From the NCBI RefSeq assembly GCF_002943565.1, contig NZ_PJCH01000016.1, forward strand, positions 80,573 to 144,572: DNA of 64,000 nucleotides, in the 5' to 3' direction. The position numbers were made by a program, and so were the translations under genes. This document shows positions 8,969 to 16,133 of this stretch, in pieces (position 1 is the stretch's first letter; each line of letters starts with the position of its first letter). The notes below the pieces were generated by a model that did no database searches, was not told the DNA's origin, and saw nothing but the letters and a program-made list of their open reading frames with translations. Origin of the DNA: Hyphococcus luteus. GTDB lineage: Bacteria > Pseudomonadota > Alphaproteobacteria > Caulobacterales > Parvularculaceae.

Positions 8969-10315
8969 ATGCGCATACCCTTACGCCTATTGATCACCGT
9001 CGCCGCCACGCTGCCACTCGCCGCAAACGACGCGCTTGCGCAGCAGCCCGTATCGGGCTCCGGCGAATGGTATTACGCTATCGGCGGCGCCGAACCGGTA
9101 AGCGCGGCGCCCAATGCGACGGTTTTCACGGCGGAGATCACCGGCTCTGACGGCTTGCGACTGCCCAACGCCTGCACCTCGCTCGACCCGGTGGTGTCGG
9201 TGTCGAATATCCTCGACGACATCAAGGACGGCGTCGACCAGTTCGAATCCGCCATGGTGCTCTCGGCGAACAACGCCATCGCCGCGCTGCCGTCGATCGT
9301 CCTGCAGCGCGCCCTGCCGGGCGTCTACGATCATTTCCAGAACGCCCTCATTCGGGCTGAGGCCCAGGTCGATATCGCGGTGAAATCCTGCCGGGAGATG
9401 GTCGACGACGCCGCAACCGGTCAGGATCCTTTTCGCGACTGGGTGAAAGTCTCCCGCCGCAACACCATGCGCGCCGAGATCTTAACGCCGGGCAACGATC
9501 CTGTCAGCGCGGCGGAAAACGTCGATCTCGCCAATGGCGACGACGGCGTGCCCTGGCTGGGCGGCGCGAACGCCGGAGGCGCCGACCAGCCGCCCATTCG
9601 CGTCGTCCACGACACGGTGAGAGCCGGCTACAACATCACCGTGGGCGAGCCGCCCGAGCAGACGGGGCCCCCGGCCGTCGCCGGAACGCCGCGAATTGTC
9701 GAGCTGTGGCCCGATCCGATCGCGGCGGCGGACTGGGGCCAGCAGGTGCTCGGCGATGAAATCATCACGACCTGCCAGGGTTGCGTCCCCGGAACTGTGC
9801 CCGGAACCGGCCTCATGCCCCGCTATGAAGCCGAGAAAGTCGCGCTGCGTCCGTTAATCGTCGACCTTGTTACGGGCGCGAGCGATCCGACGCCGGCGAA
9901 CCGCCGCGCGGCGTCGGCGTCCAATATTGAAGTGACGACGCAGCTCATCGGCGCGATCCGGAACATCAGCGACGATCAGGAGCGCGATCTCGCGGTCGGC
10001 CGCCTCGTCAGCGACATCGCGACGGCGCGGACCGTGGAGAAAGCGCTCGCGATCCGGCGCGCGATCATCACCGGCCAGAAAGTCCCGGAAATCTCAGGCG
10101 TCCGCGAAGCGCTTGACGCCCAGGCGGACCTTGTCGACATCATCGAAAGAGAGATCGACAATTTTCTTTATGAAGACCAGATTCGCGAACGCCTTGTATC
10201 GCGAACCGCGCAAATCGTGCTCGAGCGCGAAGAGAGCCGGCGTCAATTGGCCCGTGACCAGTCGGTCACGGATCCGTCCGATCCCAATCCTTTGATAAAC
10301 GGGAAGGTCGAATAG
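8969..10315 (+). CDS. ICE T4SS periplasmic protein, TIGR03755-like
   Basis: A 448-residue exported protein with a signal peptide (about residues 1-24, ALAQQ). The N-terminal part includes EWYYAIGGAEPVS and a Cys-containing segment. The middle carries a CxxC (TCQGCVPGT, about residues 269-272), and the C-terminal third is helical and charged, ending DPNPLINGKVE. Size and position between the TraU-like protein and TraG match TIGR03755, a protein found only in this ICE class and possibly equivalent to TraN or TraH. The biochemical role is not known. It lies 11 bases after the TraU-like gene. Confidence 0.78.
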   Translation: MRIPLRLLITVAATLPLAANDALAQQPVSGSGEWYYAIGGAEPVSAAPNATVFTAEITGSDGLRLPNACTSLDPVVSVSNILDDIKDGVDQFESAMVLSANNAIAALPSIVLQRALPGVYDHFQNALIRAEAQVDIAVKSCREMVDDAATGQDPFRDWVKVSRRNTMRAEILTPGNDPVSAAENVDLANGDDGVPWLGGANAGGADQPPIRVVHDTVRAGYNITVGEPPEQTGPPAVAGTPRIVELWPDPIAAADWGQQVLGDEIITTCQGCVPGTVPGTGLMPRYEAEKVALRPLIVDLVTGASDPTPANRRAASASNIEVTTQLIGAIRNISDDQERDLAVGRLVSDIATARTVEKALAIRRAIITGQKVPEISGVREALDAQADLVDIIEREIDNFLYEDQIRERLVSRTAQIVLEREESRRQLARDQSVTDPSDPNPLINGKVE

Positions 10316-10750
10316 GTGACCGGCAGGCGGTGCATCGGACGCGGAGGCTTCGCCGCGCTCAGCATCGGCGCCGTCCTTTGCACCGTCGCGGTCATTGGCG
10401 CCGTCCTGCACAGCCTCGCGGGCGCCCATGGGCTCGCCCACGTTCAATCCTGGACGGAAACTTTTGACGGCGTAATGCGCTTTGTGCGTCCGATGCTTCT
10501 GATCTTGGGCGTAAGCTTCTGGCGGCAGGGCGCGAGGCTTGCCATGCGGCTTAATCTTATCAGCGAATCGTTTGCCGCGCGCGCGACGCGCTATTGGCTG
10601 CACTGCGCGCTTTGGATCGCCGTTATCGAGATCGCCATCGGCCAGGGGCTGGTGTTGTTCGGCGTCTTGCTCGGCGTCCCCCTCTTCGTCGCTTCGCGCC
10701 GGCGGCTGATCCCGTTGATCCGAGAAGATGCGCAGGGAGAGGACGGATGA
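10316..10750 (+). CDS. Small integral membrane protein of the conjugation operon
   Basis: A 144-residue protein I cannot assign to a family. The GTG start directly abuts the stop of the preceding gene, and the end overlaps traG in ATGA, so it is a genuine operon member. It has about four hydrophobic segments: residues 12-32, 55-70, 92-108 and 112-125. The C-terminus is basic (ASRRRLIPLIREDAQG). In the ICEs I know, this slot between TIGR03755 and TraG is often occupied by a short hypothetical membrane protein, so a role beside TraG in channel assembly or exclusion is plausible but unproven. Confidence 0.7.
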   Translation: MTGRRCIGRGGFAALSIGAVLCTVAVIGAVLHSLAGAHGLAHVQSWTETFDGVMRFVRPMLLILGVSFWRQGARLAMRLNLISESFAARATRYWLHCALWIAVIEIAIGQGLVLFGVLLGVPLFVASRRRLIPLIREDAQGEDG

Positions 10751-12384
10751 TCACATTCGATTCCCCCTTGTCTCTATTCACGACGTTGTTCGGCTGGCAA
10801 TTCTACAATGTCATCTGGGACGTGCTGGTGGGTACGGGAATCGCTTTCCTTCCCTTTCTTGGGCTCCTTATAACCACGGTCATCGACACGCGAACGGAAG
10901 GCGATCTCACCGATAGCCAGTCCAAAGTAGCGCTTGCGCGGTTGGAAACGCAGCTTCTGGTCATGCTGATCGTCATCGGTTTCGCCGGCACTCCGATGGA
11001 TCTCACATCCTTTCAGCATGACAACATCCAGGCGCGTCCTTACGCGAAGACGATTTCCGATCCGGCGCCGGCGACCGTGACGCCGGCGGCGTCAGACTCA
11101 ACATATGATGCAGTGTTCGGCTGTCCCGCCGGAGACGCCTCTTGCACCGGCACGGACATTCCCCTTCCCGCGTGGTGGTATGGCGTCGTCGCCTTCAGCG
11201 AAGGCTTCAACCGCGCCGTCATCGCCGGCCTGCCGAGCCTCGAAGGCCTTAGAGATGTCATCGCAACGTCCAAGCTCGCCAATATCGCCGACCCGGCGGT
11301 GCAGGCCGAGACGAATATGTTCTACTCGCAATGTTTTACGCCGGCCCGGTCGAAGCTTCAGGAATTACGGCCCGCCGCCTTCGATCCGCGCGAACTCTGG
11401 CTCGGCTCCGCAACGTTCCTCACGCAGAACCGGTTCTATCGGCGCGACCTGCGCGCCCGGGTGGCTATAGAAGGATTTCCATACGACGCGAGCCGCGATT
11501 TCGAGTGGGAGACGGCGCCGGCGGACGGCTGGGGCAAACCCACCTGCCGGCAATGGTGGCTCGGCGAGGGAGCGGCCGCCGGGGCGCAGGGCCTCCGCGC
11601 CAAGCTCATCGATGAGGTGAACGCCACCGCCGCCGGCCTGATTCCGGCGATCGCCGCGGCGTTTCCGGGATGGGCGACGCCCGGCGCCGTTGATAATTTC
11701 GCGGTGCGCAAACTGATTGAAAACAACCCGCCCTCCTTTTCGAACGAGGACCTGCTGTTGTCGCGGAACAACTATGCCGGCGTCGGCGGGACCATGCGCA
11801 CAGCGGCACGGGAACTGGGGCTGGGCTCGGGACGCCAGGACGTCCTCACCAAGCTTGAAACGATGTTGCTCGCAGCGCCAATGCTTCAGGCGCTGATCAA
11901 GCTCGGCATATTCGGGCTGCTGCCGTTTCTTCTCGTCGCCAGCCGCTACAGCCTGTCGACGCTCATTGTCGGCGCCGTCGCGATCTTCACCGTCTCGTCC
12001 TGGTCGAGCTGGTGGTATATGGCGAGCTGGGTCGATGAGAACCTGATGAAGTCATTCTGGCCCGATGTGAATTATCTCGATACGTTGTTCTCGACCCATT
12101 ACAATACGAACACCGGCGGTTTGATATCGCCGGTTGGCGGGACGACGAAGTTCAACCTGCTGAACCTCGTAACAGCCAGCACGTATATTTTCTTTCCCCT
12201 GATCTTTTCGACGTTGATGGGGCTCGCCGGCTATCAAGCTGCCCGCGCCGCGTCGACATTGCAGGTGGCCGCTTCAGCTCCTGCCGTCAACACGGCGGCG
12301 ACTGGCGCATTCAATGCAGGCAGGAAAGTCAGCGGCAAAGTTGCTACTGTCGGCCGGGCCAGTGCAGCGAAAATAGGAAAATAG
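10747..12384 (+). CDS. traG: TraG-like conjugal transfer membrane protein (N-terminal domain type)
   Basis: A 545-residue inner-membrane protein that resembles the TraG N-terminal domain, involved in pilus assembly and mating-pair stabilisation. It starts with membrane-spanning segments (about residues 20-45 and 65-85), has a long periplasmic loop rich in W/F, and then a cluster of three or four helices (about residues 375-430 and 470-500). It ends with an Ala-rich basic tail (AAKIGK). The short form without a long C-terminal domain is typical of PFGI-1-class ICEs, where TraG is the last gene of the secretion operon. Here the operon also ends after it. Confidence 0.85.
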   Translation: MITFDSPLSLFTTLFGWQFYNVIWDVLVGTGIAFLPFLGLLITTVIDTRTEGDLTDSQSKVALARLETQLLVMLIVIGFAGTPMDLTSFQHDNIQARPYAKTISDPAPATVTPAASDSTYDAVFGCPAGDASCTGTDIPLPAWWYGVVAFSEGFNRAVIAGLPSLEGLRDVIATSKLANIADPAVQAETNMFYSQCFTPARSKLQELRPAAFDPRELWLGSATFLTQNRFYRRDLRARVAIEGFPYDASRDFEWETAPADGWGKPTCRQWWLGEGAAAGAQGLRAKLIDEVNATAAGLIPAIAAAFPGWATPGAVDNFAVRKLIENNPPSFSNEDLLLSRNNYAGVGGTMRTAARELGLGSGRQDVLTKLETMLLAAPMLQALIKLGIFGLLPFLLVASRYSLSTLIVGAVAIFTVSSWSSWWYMASWVDENLMKSFWPDVNYLDTLFSTHYNTNTGGLISPVGGTTKFNLLNLVTASTYIFFPLIFSTLMGLAGYQAARAASTLQVAASAPAVNTAATGAFNAGRKVSGKVATVGRASAAKIGK

Positions 12385-12392
12385 CGCCGACA

Positions 12393-12623
12393 TTAGCCGC
12401 GCAGATCATCTATAGATTTCTCGTCGATTACATCAACATCATAGATGCCACCAGCCGTCGGCAGATCAATCGCCTCTCCCGTCTGGTAGTTGAAGAAGCG
12501 TTCGTCAACATGTTCAGTTAGCTCCTCCACCTCTGCATCACTGCGCAGGAGGTCCTCTATGAGAGTGAAAAAGAATTTGAACATTCCGGCGACTTTCACA
12601 ATTCGTGGCTCGGTTCTGGTCAA
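12393..12623 (-). CDS. Possible small acidic protein, uncharacterised
   Basis: An open frame of 76 codons (TTG start) or 63 codons from an internal ATG at 12584. The translation is MFKFFFTLIEDLLRSD, then acidic residues including EELTEHVDERFFNYQTGEAI and a DVDVIDEKS tail. Its amino-acid make-up looks like a folded acidic small protein rather than a shadow, and no other gene covers this stretch. No clear ribosome-binding site precedes either start. It faces the end of traG with only nine bases between them. No function can be suggested. Confidence 0.4.
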   Translation of the reverse strand: MTRTEPRIVKVAGMFKFFFTLIEDLLRSDAEVEELTEHVDERFFNYQTGEAIDLPTAGGIYDVDVIDEKSIDDLRG

Positions 12624-13085
12624 TTGCGCTTTCGTTGAAATAGCCCGATAAGCCCTGATTCCGAAATCGATCCGAAAACCTCCATCTCACAAAATTAACA
12701 TTGCGCTCAAAGAGGGCGACAAAAGGGCGAAACGGGAAAAAGTGAAACGGCCCAATGGCTAAGGGACTGTGAATGGTAATGGGCTTATTTGAAAGGGCCC
12801 CAAACAAGATTGGGGAAAGGATATCGGGATAAAGAATATGCGTGGCCGTCCTGCAATAACCTCCAGCGTCACCACCGAATGAACTAGTTTGACGCGGTCC
12901 GGATGCGTTAAACCGCGATTGAACGGCTACCCAATGCTCGCTAGCCCTTGATATCGAGCAGGCCATGCATAGCGTCGCCATTAAAGTGGCCCACCCTCGC
13001 TTTGATATCATCACATTTAAAATAACCCCATTATTTTCAACGACTTAATTTCCGCCACCGATCTCTTTCAGCCGTAATATAGCCG
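12624..13085 (+). other. Intergenic stretch without a convincing gene
   Basis: About 460 bases of visibly lower GC than the conjugation genes. The only long frame (minus strand, 12538-13014) has a composition unlike a protein and no ribosome-binding site. I see no tRNA, attachment site or terminator here. The drop in GC marks the boundary between the conjugation operon and the defence-like island. Confidence 0.5.
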
Positions 13086-13122
13086 TTGCAAACTGTCAGA
13101 AACTAGGCTATATTTTCTGACA
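13086..13122 (+). promoter_or_regulatory. Promoter overlapped by a perfect dyad (AbiE operon)
   Basis: A sigma70-type promoter with -35 TTGCAA (13086-13091), a 17-base spacer and -10 TATATT (13109-13114). A perfect inverted repeat, TGTCAGAAA (13094-13102) and TTTCTGACA (13114-13122), brackets the -10 box. A protein bound here would block RNA polymerase. The AbiEi antitoxin encoded immediately downstream has a winged-helix domain, and autoregulation through inverted repeats is the known mode for AbiE systems. Transcription would start near 13120, so translation probably begins at the SD-equipped ATG at 13136 rather than the ATG at 13124. Confidence 0.7.
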
Positions 13123-13135
13123 TATGGAGACAGAG

Positions 13136-13723
13136 ATGACCACTGCGGAATCAATTCTGCGATATACGGAGCCCCTGCCCGAAGGCGCGCCGATCGCCGC
13201 GAAGGAGCTGTTGCACCTTGGCGAACGCGCGAGCATCGACCAGGCGCTCTCCCGGCTTGTGAAACGCGGCGCGCTCATCCGCGCGGGCCGCGGCGTCTAT
13301 ACGCGTCCCGTCTCCTCACGTTTCGGCAAGCGGGCACCCACGCCGGAGAAGTTCATCAAGCAGCTTTCCGCACGCACCGGTGAGACCGTCGCGCCGAACG
13401 GCGCGGCGGCGGCGAACATGCTCGGACTGACCACCCAGAATCCCTCCGCCCTAGTTTACCTGACATCCGGCCGAACGCGATCTCTGTCGCTCGGCGGGCA
13501 AAAGGTCGAACTGCGCCATGCGGCGCCTTGGATGCTGCTACGGCCTTTGGCGAAATCGGGACATGCTGTCCGCGCCCTTGCCTGGATGGGAAAGGAACGT
13601 GCAGCCGAAACCACAATGCGCCTCGGCGGCGCTTTGAATGCGACTGAAAAACAGGAATTGCTCTCCATGCGGACACGCATGCCTGAATGGATGGCGAAAG
13701 AGTTGAGCAGCCTTGCCGCCTGA
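13136..13723 (+). CDS. AbiEi-like type IV antitoxin / winged-helix regulator (DUF6088-like)
   Basis: A 195-residue protein with an N-terminal winged-helix region (about residues 20-60: AAKELLHLGERASIDQALSRLVKRGALIRAGRGVYTRP), the hallmark of AbiEi antitoxins. The body continues with the DUF6088-type segment APNGAAAANMLGLTTQNP and YLTSGRTRSL. It is predicted to neutralise the downstream nucleotidyltransferase toxin and to repress its own promoter at the dyad just upstream. The start at 13136 is preferred because GGAGA lies at the right distance; an ATG at 13124 would lie almost at the transcription start. The stop overlaps the toxin start. Confidence 0.85.
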   Translation: MTTAESILRYTEPLPEGAPIAAKELLHLGERASIDQALSRLVKRGALIRAGRGVYTRPVSSRFGKRAPTPEKFIKQLSARTGETVAPNGAAAANMLGLTTQNPSALVYLTSGRTRSLSLGGQKVELRHAAPWMLLRPLAKSGHAVRALAWMGKERAAETTMRLGGALNATEKQELLSMRTRMPEWMAKELSSLAA

Positions 13724-14759
13724 CGAACAGCATCCTCCCTTCCTCTCCCTGCCCGAGCCGGACAAAGCCGAGGCGCTTGCGATCGCGGCTGATCAAACGG
13801 GGCGACCCATGCATCTGCTCGAAAAAGACGCATGGGTCGTCTGGACGCTGAAGACGCTCTTCGAAGCTCCGTTTGGAGATAAGTTGGTGTTCAAAGGCGG
13901 TACGTCGCTCTCCAAAGCGTATAAAATCATCAATCGCTTCTCGGAAGACATCGACCTTACTTACAATGTCACCGCTCTCATCCCTGAACTCGCAAGCAAT
14001 GCTGACGGCTTGCCGAAAAATCGATCGCAGGCAAACAAATGGACCAAGGAGATCCGACAACGGTTGCCGGAATGGGTATCTGAAACAACGCTGCCAACCA
14101 TAGGAAAAGCGCTGCAGGAAGATGGCCTTACCGCAGAGCCGTCAGTAGACGGCGACGCGCTCATTATAAGCTATCCGCCAGCGAGCGCTGGCAGCGGATA
14201 TGTAAAGCCAGTTGTCCTTGCCGAATTCGGCGCCCGCTCCACGGGCGAACCCTCAAAGGAAATCGGCATTGATTGCGACGCGGCCCCTGCGCTCCCAATG
14301 CTTGCCTTTCCATCAACTACCGTTCGCGCCATGACCCCCGAGCGGACGTTCTGGGAAAAGGCGACCGCAGTTCATGTCTATTGCGCCGGCGGCCGTAATC
14401 GAGGACGCCCCGCTTTCGCGCGCCATTGGCATGACCTCGGCCGTCTCCACAACGCCGGAACGGCTCAAAGCGCCATTGCAGACAAATCGCTTGCCGCCGC
14501 TGTTGCTCAGCACAAGACGCTCTTTTTCCGGGAGCCGGGGCCGGACGGAGGCGCTATCGACTATAACCTCGCAGTCAACGGAGCGCTTAACCTCATCCCG
14601 GACGGAGACCGCCTGAATGAACTTCAAAAAGACTATGAGGCAATGGTCGCGGATGGCCTTCTACTGAACGACGCCTCGACCTTTGAGGAGTTGTTGAGCA
14701 TCATCAAAGAAGTCGAAACAATCGCCAATTCAGCGCATAAAAAAACATCAGCGACATGA
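13713..14759 (+). CDS. AbiEii-like nucleotidyltransferase toxin
   Basis: A 348-residue protein of the AbiEii/AbiGii nucleotidyltransferase family. The catalytic motif is clear: KGGTSLSKAYKII at about residues 61-73, followed by FSEDIDLTY with D79 and D81, the two metal-binding aspartates. The C-terminal half has the RAMTPERTFWEKATA signature common to the family. Such toxins modify RNA (tRNA 3' ends in studied homologues) and stop growth unless held by AbiEi. The TTG start at 13713 lies within the end of the antitoxin gene; a slightly later start is possible. Its stop overlaps the sigma-like gene in ATGA, which places the toxin in an operon with the next three genes. Confidence 0.88.
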   Translation: MPPDEQHPPFLSLPEPDKAEALAIAADQTGRPMHLLEKDAWVVWTLKTLFEAPFGDKLVFKGGTSLSKAYKIINRFSEDIDLTYNVTALIPELASNADGLPKNRSQANKWTKEIRQRLPEWVSETTLPTIGKALQEDGLTAEPSVDGDALIISYPPASAGSGYVKPVVLAEFGARSTGEPSKEIGIDCDAAPALPMLAFPSTTVRAMTPERTFWEKATAVHVYCAGGRNRGRPAFARHWHDLGRLHNAGTAQSAIADKSLAAAVAQHKTLFFREPGPDGGAIDYNLAVNGALNLIPDGDRLNELQKDYEAMVADGLLLNDASTFEELLSIIKEVETIANSAHKKTSAT

Positions 14760-15577
14760 CCGATTTCGAGCCGCCCGATATTCCCCCACTACGCAAAGTG
14801 AAAAATGACGGCAGTCCCTATGTCAGGCAGCCGCAGATCGAGTCACGACTCCCTGAGTTGCTTTCGCTACCTCTGGAAGCGTTTTCAGATCGAGCCCTCA
14901 TCAAAAACCGGCGCGACCCTGATTACATCCCGTCAGAAATCCTGATGCATCGGCTGAGAAGATGCCGTCGGCATAATTCGAATGCTGAATTCGACGCCAT
15001 ATTTTCAATTGTTTCTGAACGCATCAAACGCGCCTGCCCCAAGGCCGAAACCCGCATCGAGGACAAGCCCGCGGAAATCTCCCACCTCGCGGCCATCCTG
15101 GAACAGACCCTCGACAGATTTACCGAACTCGTCCTGCTAGACCGTCAGGATTATGAGGAACGTCTGGACATTTTCGAAGCCGTGTTCGACCGAGCCGTCG
15201 TCACCCTCCGACACAGCGCCATTCGAAAAGTCATGACACGTCAAAAGCCCCTCGCCCCTCTTGAATATGACGAGAGCGGCGATGTTCCTGCTGAGGTCGA
15301 GGAGAGTCTGGATTTTCTCGGACCCCAATCCCTGTCCCCGGAAGAGGAACTCACTTACCGGTTTCAAGTTCGGGCCGCGATTGACTCTCTCCCGGAGGAA
15401 GAAAGGAGAGTTATCGAGATGCAGGAAGCGGGAATTCAGGACGAAAGCAAAGATGAAGATACCCCCTCGATCTCGCGTATCATCGGGCGCACGCCCAAAA
15501 CAGTACGCGCCATCCGTAGCCGGGCCATCAAAAAACTGAGAGAAAAGCTTGGAATAGAGGTTCACCATGACGTCTGA
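14756..15577 (+). CDS. Sigma-70 region-4-like DNA-binding protein
   Basis: A 273-residue protein. The C-terminal 70 residues read as a sigma region 4: RAAIDSLPEEERRVIEMQ, an insertion rich in D/E/K, then TPSISRIIGRTPKTVRAIRSRAIKKLREKL, a helix-turn-helix followed by a basic helix. The N-terminal 130 residues do not look like a standard sigma region 2, although FDRAVVTLRHSAIRKVM may be a degenerate equivalent. It may act as a dedicated sigma-like activator or adaptor for the operon. It starts inside the AbiEii stop codon and overlaps the next gene by 11 bases. The combination with AbiE and a peptidase-helicase is one I do not recognise. Confidence 0.75.
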   Translation: MTDFEPPDIPPLRKVKNDGSPYVRQPQIESRLPELLSLPLEAFSDRALIKNRRDPDYIPSEILMHRLRRCRRHNSNAEFDAIFSIVSERIKRACPKAETRIEDKPAEISHLAAILEQTLDRFTELVLLDRQDYEERLDIFEAVFDRAVVTLRHSAIRKVMTRQKPLAPLEYDESGDVPAEVEESLDFLGPQSLSPEEELTYRFQVRAAIDSLPEEERRVIEMQEAGIQDESKDEDTPSISRIIGRTPKTVRAIRSRAIKKLREKLGIEVHHDV

Positions 15578-16133
15578 ATATGATCCAGAAGACGTCCTTT
15601 CCGACTTCGCAATGGAACAGCCGCTCAATCACGCGGTTCTGCGTGATTATATCTGCCGTTATCCAGAATTAGCGCTCGAACTGACAGATCTCTTCCACGA
15701 ACTGACTCTGTGCGACCTGGAAGTTCAAATCGACGCCGCAACGCTGGAAACCAAATCTGTCAAAGAAGTGACGGCGAAAGGTTTCGCTGCTTTGGACGCA
15801 GCCTTCTCCGGCGAGGGTTTAAGAGCATTCGCGAAGTCTATCGGTTTGCCGCGCGATTTTTTGTGCGGGTTCAGAGACGCCAAGGTTCGGGTTGAAACCG
15901 TCCCTCTCCCCATCCTGTTGGGCCTTGCTCGTAAGCTCGGCGTTGGTGTCCATATTTTCCTGACCTATCTTCAGTCACGGCCGCAGAATCAAACAGCGCT
16001 CGCTTTCAAAGCAGACAGCAAACCAACCCCTCAGGCCGCTCTGGATTTCGAGACCTTCGTCGGAAACCTGGGACTGACAGAAGCGGAGTCGGCCGCGTTA
16101 AAGCGGCTGGGCGAACGAGATGGATCCGCTTGA
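15567..16133 (+). CDS. HTH-like small protein preceding ImmA-type peptidase
   Basis: A 188-residue protein of no family I can name. The segment [42 protein letters not shown] is laid out like a Cro/C1-type helix-turn-helix ([17 protein letters not shown], then a lengthened second helix pair). The N-terminal 60 residues contain [20 protein letters not shown], typical of regulators cleaved by ImmA-type proteases. The gene directly precedes, and overlaps by 14 bases, a gene whose product begins with an ImmA/IrrE metallopeptidase. By analogy with ImmR/ImmA, this could be the repressor that the peptidase removes; that is inference. Confidence 0.65.
   Translation: MTSEYDPEDVLSDFAMEQPLNHAVLRDYICRYPELALELTDLFHELTLCDLEVQIDAATLETKSVKEVTAKGFAALDAAFSGEGLRAFAKSIGLPRDFLCGFRDAKVRVETVPLPILLGLARKLGVGVHIFLTYLQSRPQNQTALAFKADSKPTPQAALDFETFVGNLGLTEAESAALKRLGERDGSA

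Noticed and set aside
12538..13014. Minus-strand frame of 158 codons in the island boundary
   Set aside because: No ribosome-binding site, unlike-protein composition, and no recognisable motif.
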